Origin: Scedosporium boydii
Taxonomy: Eukaryota > Ascomycota > Sordariomycetes > Microascales > Microascaceae
DNA: 64,000 nucleotides
Reading direction: 5' to 3'
NCBI GenBank assembly: GCA_002221725.1
Contig: NJFT01000025.1
Span: forward strand, 1-64,000
Shown piece by piece: positions 46,027-57,553 of this stretch (position 1 is the first letter of the stretch; each line of letters begins with the position of its first letter). The notes below the pieces were generated by a model. It was not told where the DNA came from and made no database searches. It worked only from the letters and a program-made list of their open reading frames with translations. The position numbers and the translations under genes were made by a program.

Positions 46027-47182
46027 TATTAACTACTTTTATTTAGTAAGTAACTTTATTAAATAGTATTAATATCTAGAAATTATAGTCCTAGCTAAAA
46101 AAAAAACTTTTCCTAAGTTAGATAATAAAGTTAAAATAAAGGAAGTAATTATACTTCCTATAGAGGCTGATAAGGAATTAAGTAATAATAAAGATACTAA
46201 CTCTATTACTATTAAGGAACTCTAGGATATTATAGATAAGTAGTAAGTTAAAATAAAAGAAGTAAAAGAGTTTATTAGCTATTAATATAAGAAGAATAGA
46301 GGATTTAACTAATACTTTAATAATATTAAGTAAGTAATCTAGGAAAATACTAGCTCCCTTATTAAGTAATAAATTACTTAGCTAAAATAAATAATCTAGT
46401 AGTTAAATATAAATATAGTAGCTTATAGGAGTAGTATACCTTCTATAGTCTTTATAATTATAATACCTAAACTTAAAATTACTATATTAGAGAAGTATAA
46501 AGGAAACTAATAGAAGCTATAAAGATTTCTTACTTAAATAAGAACTTACTTATAATATTATAAAGATTAATTCTATATTAAAGCTAACAAAATAACTACT
46601 ACAGTCTAGTATCTTATAGATAATATACTTATATAGTTTAAACCTACTCTCTAAAACTACCTTGAAAATAATAAAATTATATAAAAAGCTAAGACTATTA
46701 AAATCTTTAAAGACTATAAAGAATTTAAGAAAGCTCTTAAAGGAGCTTTTAGTAAACTTAATAAATAGTAAGCTATAATTTAATAATTAGAAAAATTAAG
46801 CTAAAAAGGATTTATTACTAAGTATACTATAGAATTTAAATAGATTACTATATACTTTAACTAAGAAGATAAGCTTCTTATAACCTACTTCTATAATAGG
46901 CTTAAAGAGGAAGTTAAAGATAAACTCTATAAACTTAAGAAGCTAGTATAACTTATAAAGTATATTAAAAGTACTATAAAGATTAATAACTACCTATATA
47001 AGTAATAATAGTAGAAGTAAGACTAGACTATAACTAGAACCTATAAGCTATAGACTACTACTAATATTAAATATAAATAAAGTAATAGTAATACCTCCTA
47101 GGATACTTATTTAAAACTTATAAAATTAGAAGCTAATAATAAAAGTACTATTCCTAAAACCTTAGAGGCTAAGATTAGGAAA

Positions 47183-47224
47183 TACTATAAATATAAGTAT
47201 ATAGGGTACTATACTTAAGAATGT
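47183..47224 (+). pseudogene. Relic CCHC zinc knuckle of gag
   Basis: Reading frame from 47183: Tyr-X2-Tyr-X4-Tyr-X4-Cys. Each Tyr is one transition from Cys (TGY to TAY) or His (CAY to TAY), so the original CX2CX4HX4C motif is recovered by spacing alone. Confidence 0.8.
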
Positions 47225-49867
47225 TAAATGAGGTATAAGCTTAAACTAGGATATAAGAAACCTAATAGGAAAAAGTTTAGTTTTAAATCTATACCTAAAG
47301 GAAAAACTTAATAACTAGGAGCTAGCCTTATTAATTATAAGACTCTATCCTAGACAGTATACTATAATAATAACTATAGTACCTACTATAGTAAAAAGGA
47401 AGGAGTAGGATAGTACTTAAAAAAGCCCTAAATACTTAAGATAATAATATAGAAAAAAATATTTCACCTCCCTAAAGTAAGGAGAAGGATCTAGAAAACT
47501 AAGGTAGAGCTACTAGAGAAGTATAGAATATTATACTAAGGTAACTTATTATATAAGAAATACTATAATAAAGCTTATTAGTAATATTACTAGATCTCTA
47601 AAACTTTATAATAATATAAATACCTTTAAAATATAAGAAAACTATATAAGAAATAAGAAAAGGTCTACTAAGCTAAGAAGAAACTAAAGAAAGAAGTACT
47701 TAACTAATACCTATACTTAATAAAAAAAGACTTAAATATTATAAAGGTATATAAAGAAGTAGTCTAAAAAGTAAAAAAACTAGGAAGATAATCTTTATAC
47801 TAGTCTATATACCTAAGTACTTTAGAAGGCCTCTATAAGGCTTAAGAAAAGACTAAGAAAAGACTTTAGCTATAGATATATAGAAATATACTTAAAACTA
47901 ATAAAGAATCTATAAAGGAACCTCTAACTACTAAGGAAAAAGAGAAAAATATAGTATTAACTAAGGACTTAGATACCTCCTTTAGTACTTAAGACCTAAA
48001 AGATAAAACTTAGGAAGAATAGAAATAATCTGTAAAAAAATAATAAGCTAATTAAAGAAAAGCTGTAAAGGGATAAGCCTTCTTTACTTAGTATAGAGGA
48101 ATAAGTAAAAGCTATATACCCTATAAGAAATTAAACTAGTACTATAATAGGAAACTAAATAATATTATATTAGACTTTATTAACCTCTAGGTATAAGTTA
48201 ACAAACTATAATATATTTTTTATAGTAAAGACCTAAGAGTTAAATTCTAGTAATAGATTAATAATTTAGAAAAATAAGTTAACTTTATAGAAGATATAGG
48301 ATTTAAGATAGAAAGTAAAGTAATTAAACTAGAAACTACTATAAGAAGTTTTATAGAAGACTTTTAATACTAAGTTTACCTCCTCAAAACTTAATAAAGG
48401 CCTACTACCTAGATAGTAGAAATAGAATAGAAGAATTTCTCTAAACTCTAGGAATTGTAAGAAGAAATTAAAGAAACTACTAATAGCTTATAATAGCAAA
48501 TTCTAAAAGTTAGTAATTAAAGAATAAAGCTAGTAAAATAGTAGCTTACCTATAAATAAGAAACATTTAGATATAAGTGATCTATTAATTAACTATAGGA
48601 AGATATTTTAAAACTATAGAAATAACTTAAGGTAAAATAATAACTAGTTACTAAAGAAGTTACCTAAAAAATAAGACCTGGACCTAAGGAAGAAATATAA
48701 GAAATAAATATTATAGAAGGATAATAGATCTACTATTTAAAAGTACCTATTACTTTAGCTAACTAAGTGTTTATAGTTCTAGTAGATAGTAAAGTATAAA
48801 GAAATTTCATTTTACTTATAATTGTTAATAAATTAGAATTATTATAAGTAGAAAAATACTAGCTATATACCTTAAATATATATAATAGAATACTAGTAGA
48901 CTATAAAGGTAGAGTAGTTAGTATAGGGACTATATACCTTTATATTACTATTACTAGATAAGTTGATTATATCTTCTTTAATATTATTAGGATTACTAGA
49001 TATCCTATTATACTAAAGACCTTATAGCTATAAATAAGAAACCTATAGATTAATTAAATAATTAATTAGCTTACTTAGAATAAGACTAAGTAAGGCTTAG
49101 AAAATGACTTAGCTTTTAAATAGAATTGACTAGGAAAGTTGCTTTTAAGTAAGCTAAGAGCCTTTAGAATAATAATCTACTTTAAAATACTTACTATAAA
49201 AGATTTAAATTACCTACTAAAAGGAAGGAAATATAAATAAGTATATATAATAAGAGCTATAATAGCCTTTAAAACCCTACTATTAGTAGAGGAGATACTA
49301 TAGCTTATATTTAAAGAATATTAGAAATATAGTAAGGTATTTGCTAAAGAGTTAGAAACTAGACTACTAGAATATAGCTAGTAAGACTATAAGATACCTT
49401 GAAAAGAAAGTATATAACTAAGGTTTATATTTATCTATAACCTTAATAAAGTACAACTTTAGATATTTAGAGAATATATTAAAGAAATACTAAAGAAAGG
49501 ATATATTTAACTATTAATATTATTAGCTAAATACCCTATCTTTTTTATATTAAAGAAAAATAGAAGATTATAGATATATATAAACTATTAGTAACTTAAT
49601 AATATTATAATAAAAAACTAATACTTACTATCCTTAATCTCTAAACTATAAGATAGATTCTAAGGAGCTTAGTAGTTTATAATATTAAACTTAAAGGAAG
49701 TATATAATCTAATCTATATTAAGAAAGGTAATAAGTAAAAAATAGCCTTTTAAACTTATTATAGCTACTTTAAGTACTTAGTTATATTTTTTAAATTAAC
49801 TAATACCTTAGTAAGCTTTTAAATAATAATTAACTATATACTATAAAAATACTTAAACTAATTTATA

Positions 49868-49897
49868 GTAGTATACTTTAATAATATCTTTATCTAC
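49868..49897 (+). pseudogene. Relic reverse transcriptase active-site motif, both Asp lost
   Basis: The codons gta gta tac ttt aat aat atc read VVYFNNI where functional Ty3/gypsy enzymes have Y-x-D-D. Both Asp codons (GAT) have become AAT by G-to-A change, so the copy is catalytically dead independent of its stops. Confidence 0.8.
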
Positions 49898-52048
49898 TTT
49901 AAGATATTAGAAGAATATAAGAAATATATATATAAAGTCTTTTAAAAGTTAGAGGAAGCTAACTTACTAGTTAAGATTACTAAGTATAAATTCTATAAGT
50001 AAAAAGTAGATATCCTTAGCTATACTATCTAACTAGGTAAGATCTAGATATAGGAATTAAAGGTTAAGGCTATCTTAAACTAGCTAATATTAACTAATAT
50101 TATAGAAGTTAGAGGATTTCTTAGATTTTTTAATTTCTATTATAGGTTCTTAAGAGACTATAGTAAAAAGGTAAAGGTACTTACTAACCTTATAAAGAAA
50201 GATATTTCTTTTAAATAAGGACTTAAAGAATAAGAAGTATTTTAAAAAGCTAAGTAGGTAGGAAGTAAGTAACTAGTACTTATTAAAGCTAACCCTATAA
50301 AACTATTTAAAGTTAAAATAGATATTTTAGATTACGGTATTAGAGCCTAGCTTAGGTAGTAAGATAAAAATAATAAAGTCTAACTAATAGCTTTTATATC
50401 TAAAAAGCTTAGTAGACTAGTATTATAATATACTATATTTAATAAAGAACTTATAGCTATTATTAAAGCCTTTAAGAAATAAAAATATTACCTAGTTAGC
50501 GCTAAATACCCTATTATAGTCTACTTAGATTATAAAAATCTTATAAGGTTTATAATAACTAAGGAACTAAACTAATAATAAGTCTAATAAGTAGAAGAAC
50601 TATTAAAGTATAATTTTCGAATTATATATATTAAAGGAAAGGAAAATAGAAGGGTAGACGCTCTTAGCTAATACTCTAACTACTTTTAGAAGATACCTAA
50701 AGAAGTATAAATTATACTATACTAAGATAATAAAGGCAACCTATAATAAGTTATAGTAAGTTATTAGATTAAGTAGAACTAGGAACTACTTAAAGAAATA
50801 AGAAAATAATAAAAAGGCTATAGGATCCTATATTATAAAGATCCTTTAAACTACTTAGATATAAGAAAACGAAATAGCCTATAGTATTAAAATAAAAGAC
50901 TAATAATTACTAGTAACCTTATTAGCTACGTCTTCTAAGAGATATATAAGTTACTACTATATAGTTACCTAAGCTTCTAAAGAATACTTAAAATCTTTAG
51001 AAGGGACTATTAAATAGACTATTGCTTTAAAAACCTCGAATACTTAATTAAAATATATAAGTACTATATATAAAATAAAATATTATAATATAAGCTATAT
51101 AGAAAACTATAGCTTATATTAGTATTAGAAGTACTATAGTAAAAGATTACTATTAATTTTATTATTAAGTTATCTAAGTCTAAAGACTTAGCTATTAAAA
51201 TAAAATATAATAATATTATAGTAGTAATTAATAAACTAATAAAATATACTTACTTTATACTTTATAATAAGGCTATAAAGGTATTATAATTTACTAAGCT
51301 ATTTTTATAAATAGTAGTAGCTAATTATAACTTACTAGAAGAAATTAATTTAGATAGAGGTAGAGTATTTATCTTATACTTCTAGTAAAGCTTATTAGAT
51401 AGAATAGGAATTAACTATAAGCTTTTTACTATATATTACCTAGAAATATAAGAGTAGGTTAAGTAGATAAACTAGATACTTAAAATATATTTATAATATT
51501 ATATTAACTAAAAATAAGATAACTAGGTATTTCTACTATTTTTAATATAAAGAGCTTATAATATTAATATATTAGAAAGTATAAAGCTATTACTATTTTA
51601 TATAAACTATAGTATTAAACCTTAAGCTAGATTTAAGCTAGTAGAAATAAAGATATAAGTAAAATAAGTAATTATTACTACTAATAAAATAAAAGAGCTA
51701 TATAAATAACTTATAAAAGAACTCTAGTTTATATAATAATAAATAAAATACTATATAGACTAAAAATAGATTAAGAGACTAACCCTTAAAAGGGGGAATA
51801 AGGTCTAGCTACTTTAAAAGAAGCTAGAGATAAGGGACCCCTAGATTAAGATAATATAACTAAGTAATAAACTTAATTATTAAAAACTAAAACTCTTCCT
51901 AGTTAAATAAAAGGTCTTAGAAGTTAACTATAAACTTAAGCTACTAGAAGATATAGATAACTACCTAATATTCTATATAGCCTTACTTAAACTAGTATAT
52001 AAAGATATACTACTTAGAAAATTAATATAAATTAAAGCTTAAAAGGAA

Positions 52049-52185
52049 GGAATTTTTAAAGTAGAGAAGATCTTTAACTTCTAATACTATAAAGGAATTA
52101 TAAAGTATTTAATTAAATAGAAAAACTATAATAAAAGTAAAAATATCTAGAAACCTATTAAATACCTAATAGGGAACTAGTAATT
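52049..52185 (+). pseudogene. Relic chromodomain at the pol C-terminus
   Basis: Follows the integrase region and reads VEKI-FNF-stop-YYKGIIKYLIK-stop-KNYNKSKNI-stop-KPI, aligning with the chromodomain pattern VEKILDSR...YLVKWKGY...TWEP. Stops stand where Trp is expected (TGG to TAG). A chromodomain marks the chromovirus branch of Ty3/gypsy, which targets heterochromatin. Confidence 0.75.
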
Positions 52186-52431
52186 TCTTATTATATTTTA
52201 CTAGAAGAATCTAATAAAACTAAAGGACCTAAGTTTATAAAATTACTTTTTAAACTTAAGGAGGACTAGTTAATAGGGTTAGAAACCCTAAAAGACTAAA
52301 TGTTCTCTACTATATAAGCTTCCTAGACAAAGAGATAAATACTATCCTCTTTATCTAAATTTTAGATCCCTCTCTTAAATATCTTAGAACTCTTTACTTT
52401 AATATTCTTCTTTATCTAATAGATATATTAC

Positions 52432-53027
52432 TATATTTAAGTAAAATAATATTATAAAGAAATATTATAAAATAAAAATAAAAATAAAAAGAAGTTATTT
52501 TAAAAACTAATTCTTAAAAGAATAAAGGCCTGGAAGAACTAAAATAGAAACCTAGCCTCTGGAAGAACCGGAAGAACTAGAATAGAAATCTCTAGAAGAA
52601 TTAGAATAGAAACTTAGCTTCTGAAAGAACTAAAATAGAAACGTGGCTTCTAGAAGAACTAGAACAAGAAACTTAAAAATAACTTTCCGAGAACTAAGAA
52701 ATAAAAACAAAAACATGACATGTTCGATGATGTAAGTACTCGAACGATGTGTTCGATGACGTGTTCGAGTTCTGGGGCATCTGAGAAGTAACGAAGTTAC
52801 TTTTTGATCTTTCTATAGGAAGAAATCGTCTATATATAGACCCGTTTCCTCCTCCTTTCCTTCTAGCTTTAGAAATAGAAGAATAAGGACTACATAGACA
52901 CTATTCTAATACAATCACTTCTTCATACCTTTATTTTTTCTTTTTTTACTTCTTTCTTTTCTTAAGAAATTCTTAATAGTAAAAAAACTATCCTTCTTTT
53001 ATTTTCCTTTATAATCTTAAGAATATA
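52432..53027 (+). repeat. 600-bp direct repeat R1 (LTR-like, family 2)
   Basis: Matches 56944-57553 in the same orientation. Contains degenerate tandem units of the type gaagaactagaatagaaacc (52525-52680), clustered ttcgatga motifs (52715-52770), and a TATA-like tctatatatagacc at 52829-52843 about 80 bp before a tacaatcacttcttcat end. The short ends tatattt...gaatata would fit RIP-altered tgtattt...gaataca, so an LTR is the best guess. Confidence 0.65.
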
Positions 53028-56000
53028 TACTTATTTATACTTTCTTCTTTTTAATAGGTAATTTAAATCTTTTATAGTAAGTATTTTAAAGTAGATTATT
53101 ATTTTAAAAGCTCTTAGCTTACTTAAAAGTAACTTTTCTAGTTAATTTTACTTAAGAGCTAAGTTATTTTCTAGGCTTTACTTAGTCTTATTCTAAGTAA
53201 GCTAATTAGTTACCTAATTAATTTATAAGTTTCTTATTTATAGCTATAAGGTTTCTAGTATAATAAGGTATTTAGTAATCTTAGTAATATTAAAAGAAAT
53301 ATAATTAACTTACTTAGTAATAGTAATATAAAAGTATATAGTCTCTATACTAACTACTCTACCTTTATAGTCTACTAGTGTCCTATTATATATATTTAGA
53401 ATATATAGCTAGTATTTTTTTATTTATAGTAGTTCTAATTTATTAATAATTATAAGTAAAATAAAATTTCCTTATACTTTACTATCTACTAAGGCTATAA
53501 ATACTTAGCTGGCTAAGGTAATAGGTACCTTTAGGTAGTAAATCTACTGTCTTTTTATAATATTTATTTCTTATATTTCTTCTTTAGGTTCTGGCTCTAT
53601 TTTTTAAGTAATTTCTTTAATAACTAGTTATTACTTTATCTTAAGTTATTTTTAAAGCTTTAAAATATTATTTTATAATTAATTAATAGGTTATTTATAA
53701 CTAAATATTTCTTACTTATAAGTAAACTATTACTTTACTAGTTCTATTCTTTAGTTATTAGCTTCTAAAATCTACTATTATAAACTATTAATAGTTTTTT
53801 TTAATTTCTTCCTATAGCTCCTAAAGCTTAAGAAAATTCTTTTACTCTATTTTTACTATTTTAGTAGTAGGTCTTTATTAGATTTTAAGGAGGTAGACTT
53901 AGTATTAAAGGTCTTTTATAAAGCTTTTTATAATAGTTTCAAGTTTAACTACCTTGCCTCCTATTTTACATCCTACTTTCTTTATAAAGTTAATTTATTT
54001 TTCTAGGTTATTAATCTATTACTAGAATTTAACTTTTAGGTCTTTATTATAGAGAATATATTATAACTAGTTAACTTATATCTAAAAGTTAATAAGGTTT
54101 AATATAATATCTCCTAGCTTTCTATTATAATACTAGTTTAGTTTCTTATAAAGTATTTAACTTCTATTTATTTCTTTATACTAAGTAAAGGAGGCTTATT
54201 TCTTTACTACTTTTCTTTAGTTAACTTATTATTTCTTTATAGATTATTTTTATTCTTCCTAGGTTTTATCTTTAAGGTCTTAAATATTAAAGAAAGTATC
54301 TAAGTCTTTAACTAGTACTTTATTCTTTCCTTTTTTTTAGTAGTTAGGAGTTCCTTTCTTGATCCTTTATTAATCTCTAGTAGCCCTAGTATATCTTTAT
54401 ATATCTATATCTAAAATTCTTTCTTAGTTTTTTTCTAGGCCTTATTAAGGCCTTCTAAGATATTTAAATATATAGGCTAGAGTAAGAATTATCTTCTTAG
54501 TTTTTCTACTCTCTAAACTACTTTCTTATATACTTATATAATATTTAGGTCTTCTTTTATTAAGTATAGATACTAATTAAATACTTTTCTTTTAAGTTTT
54601 TTTTTAACTTCGTAGACTTTTTCCTACTTCTAATATAGTTCTTTTATTTTCTATAAGTATTATACTATTATAAGGGCTTAGGAATCTGGTAGTGATATTA
54701 GTAGGCTTTATTATAGTATTCCTTATATGACAGGTTGCCTCTATATAGTATTCTATACTTTTTTAATAGTTTTACCTTAATTTCTTTAATTCTTTTTCTA
54801 ACTTTAAGGAGGCAGGATACCTTTTTTTATATTATTATCTTAAATATTTAGAGCTTTTTTAGGTACTACTCTACTCCTTCTTTTTTACTATAGTAAGTAC
54901 TATAGTTATTATTATAGTATATAGTCTAAGATAAGGTTTTATAATTAATACTATTAGCTTTTAGTTATTAAGTTTTTTCTTTAAATATAGGTTTAAACCT
55001 AAGCTTCTTTTTATTAAGTCTTTTATATCTTAGTTTTAGTTTATACTTTATTTAATATTCCTAAATATAATATTTTATTTATCTATATTTATAGTATTTT
55101 CTAATCTTAGCCTCTAAGGTCTTAGAAATAATACTTATATTACTAGCTTCTAGCTCTATAAATTTTAAATAAGTCCCCTATAAGGTATTATTATTACTTA
55201 TTTATACTTAGTATTAGTAATAGCTTATAGCTTATAAGTTCTAGCTATAATCTTACTTTACTTCTATTATTATTATTTATATAAGTAGTTATTAATTTTT
55301 ATAGTACTCTCTATATATTTTATAAGTTATACTAGCTTTTCTAGTTTATAAAGTTTATTTTTAACTTCTTTTTTTAGCTTATTATAAAAGTAAATTATAA
55401 AAGGCTTATCTTTTTAGTTAAAGTATATAGTAATTAACTTAAATTTTATAGTATACTTAGTAATAGATCCTTTTTAGTTTAACTTTTCTAATTATTAAAT
55501 TATAGCTTGCTATTTATTAGACTTATTAAAGGCTCCCTTAAGAGCTTCTTTAAACTCTTTATAATCTTTAAAGATTTTAATAATCTTAGCCTTTTATATA
55601 ATTTTATTATTCTTAAGATAGTCTTAGAAGATAGGTTTAAATTATATAAATATATTATCTATAAAGTACTAGGCTATAGTAGTTACCTTGTTAACTTTAA
55701 TATAGAACTAGTCTTTATAATATTATAGATAGGTCCTTATCTAAGTAAGGAACTCTTAGAGTTTCTACTAGTTTTCTCTATACTTCTCTAATATAGTAAT
55801 CTTAAGCTTAGGTATTATAGATATAGAAATTATAGGAGGTATACTATTTCTATAAGCTATTATATTAATATCTAATTACTAAATTATTTATTCTAGCTAG
55901 GTAATTTATTATTTAATTAGAGAGCTAGTATTTTCTTAAATTACTTATTTAATATTATTAAAGTACTAGTTAAATCTTCTATTTTTCTTATATTAGTAGC

Positions 56001-56251
56001 TAGTAAACTCTTCTACTTCCTTTATTTTAGCTTACTATTTATCTATAGTATTTTAAAATTTCTTAATAGTAGTAAAATTAATATCTTTATTATTACTAGA
56101 TTCTTTATTAGCTTCTATAGAAGATATAGTTACTTTCTTTATCTTAATCTTATTATCTAACTTAGGAGGAGTCTTTTTCTTAGCTAGAGTTATAATTTCT
56201 AGATATTAGTACTACTTAATAAAGTTACTTACTAAATAGGAGTAGTTAATA
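53028..56251 (-). mobile_element. Truncated gypsy copy 2: gag to protease region, minus strand
   Basis: Reverse complement of about 46040-49240 of element 1. Matches are clear at both ends (53040-53200 with 49130-49230; 56170-56230 with 46030-46110). The reverse transcriptase and everything 3' of it are missing on the left, where R1 abuts. No open frame survives; a 73-codon frame at 55507-55728 is a chance reading on the other strand. Confidence 0.7.
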
Positions 56252-56837
56252 TATTATATTCCTAATACTAGAGAACTAGTTAATTAATAAATATTAAAGA
56301 GAAATATAGTAAGTATTAGGATTATAGGGGCCTATTAGTAGTAAATAAAGTAACTAAATAGTATTTATAATAATATAATAGAAGTATATATATAAATATA
56401 AGTTATAGTTATATTTATATTAACTACTAAAGAGTTTAGAAGAATATACTAGATATAGAAAACTATTATAGCTTTATATAGACCTATCTCTTCTATCTAT
56501 CTTTAGTTCTAGGCTAGTTTCTTCTATTAGTTAGTTAGTCTTTAATTAACTAGCTAATTAGATTCCTCCTATTTAACTATTAATTAGTTAGTCTTTAACT
56601 ATCTAATTGCTCTTCCTATAATTATATATTTTATATTATTTCTACTATTTCTTACCGCCCTTCCTGCGGCCTTTATTGTAACCTGGCCGTGATATTATTA
56701 GTTTTATTAAAATAATAATACTACTTTTTAGTTTTATTAATTTTAACTTTATTAGTCTATATTATTTTATAATTAATTCTTTTTACTATAATTAACTACC
56801 TATAAATATTCTTATATAGTTAGCTTATAATATAATA
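56252..56837 (-). repeat. Gypsy LTR (family 1), minus orientation
   Basis: About 586 bp, matching the LTRs at 43164 and 45569 and adjoining the gag start of copy 2, so it is its 5' LTR. On its right a polypurine-tract complement (ttttctcttcttt) and the start of another internal region follow (56838-56943), so it also serves as the 3' LTR of a second minus-strand copy: tandem elements sharing one LTR. A GC-richer patch remains at 56650-56690. Confidence 0.7.
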
Positions 56838-56943
56838 TTTTCTCTTCTTTAGTCTTTATTTTTAAAGACTTATAAATAGGCTATAGTCTCTTAATTTCTT
56901 ATATATTATATTAATTATATTTTTTTTATCTTATTTATATTAC

Positions 56944-57553
56944 TATATTTAAGTAAAATAATATTATAAAAAAATATTATAAAATAAAAACAAAGATAAA
57001 AAGAAGTAATTCTAAAAACTAATTCTTAAAAGAATTAAAATAAAGGCCTGGAAGAACTAGAATAGAAACCTAGCCTCTAGAAGAACTGAAAGAACTAGAA
57101 TAGAAACCCAGCCTCTAGAAGAACTAGAAGAACTAGAACAGAAACTTAGCTTCTAAAAGAACTGAAATAGAAACGTGGCTTCTAGAAGAACCGGAACAAG
57201 AAACCTAAAAATAACTTTCCGAGAACTAAGAAATAAAAATAAAAACATAATATATTCGATGACGTAAGTACTCGAATGATGTATTCGATGGCGTGTTCGA
57301 GTTCTAGGACATCTGAGAAGTAACGAAGTTACTTTTTGATCTTTCTATAGGAAGAAATTATCTATATATAGACCCGTTTCCTCCCCCTTTCCTTCTAGCT
57401 TTAGAAATAGAAAAAAGGAATATATAGACACTATTCTAATATAATCACTTCTTTATACCTTTATTTTCCCTATCTTTTACTTCTTTCTTTTCTTAAGAAA
57501 TTCTTAAATAGTAAAAAACTATCTTTCTTTTATTTCCTTTTATAACCTTAAGA
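56944..57553 (+). repeat. 600-bp direct repeat R2 (LTR-like, family 2)
   Basis: Second copy of R1 (52432-53027), same orientation and same internal landmarks, including tctatatatagaccc at 57361-57375. The two differ by scattered transitions in both directions, consistent with independent mutation. Confidence 0.65.

Larger units (their letters stand above)
46027..52431 (+). pseudogene. Element 1: Ty3/gypsy chromovirus internal region (gag-pol), heavily mutated
   Basis: The most complete copy; it reads in + orientation with many stops, mostly TAA/TAG where CAA, CAG or TGG is expected. A gag CCHC knuckle with exact CX2CX4HX4C spacing lies at 47183-47224, with two Cys and the His now Tyr. Reverse transcriptase spans about 49500-49950 (GYI, FFILKKN, then VVYFNNIFIY at 49871-49900, where YLDD would stand). 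RNase H and integrase follow (DRG near 51354). A chromodomain at about 52049-52185 reads VEKI, KYLIK and KNYNKS with Trp codons replaced by TAG. No 3' LTR follows; the 600-bp repeat at 52432 replaces it. It cannot encode a working protein. Confidence 0.85.

Noticed and set aside
55507..55728. 73-codon open frame in the AT-rich block
   Set aside because: Antisense to degenerate gag of gypsy copy 2; Ile/Leu/Lys/Phe-rich by composition only.
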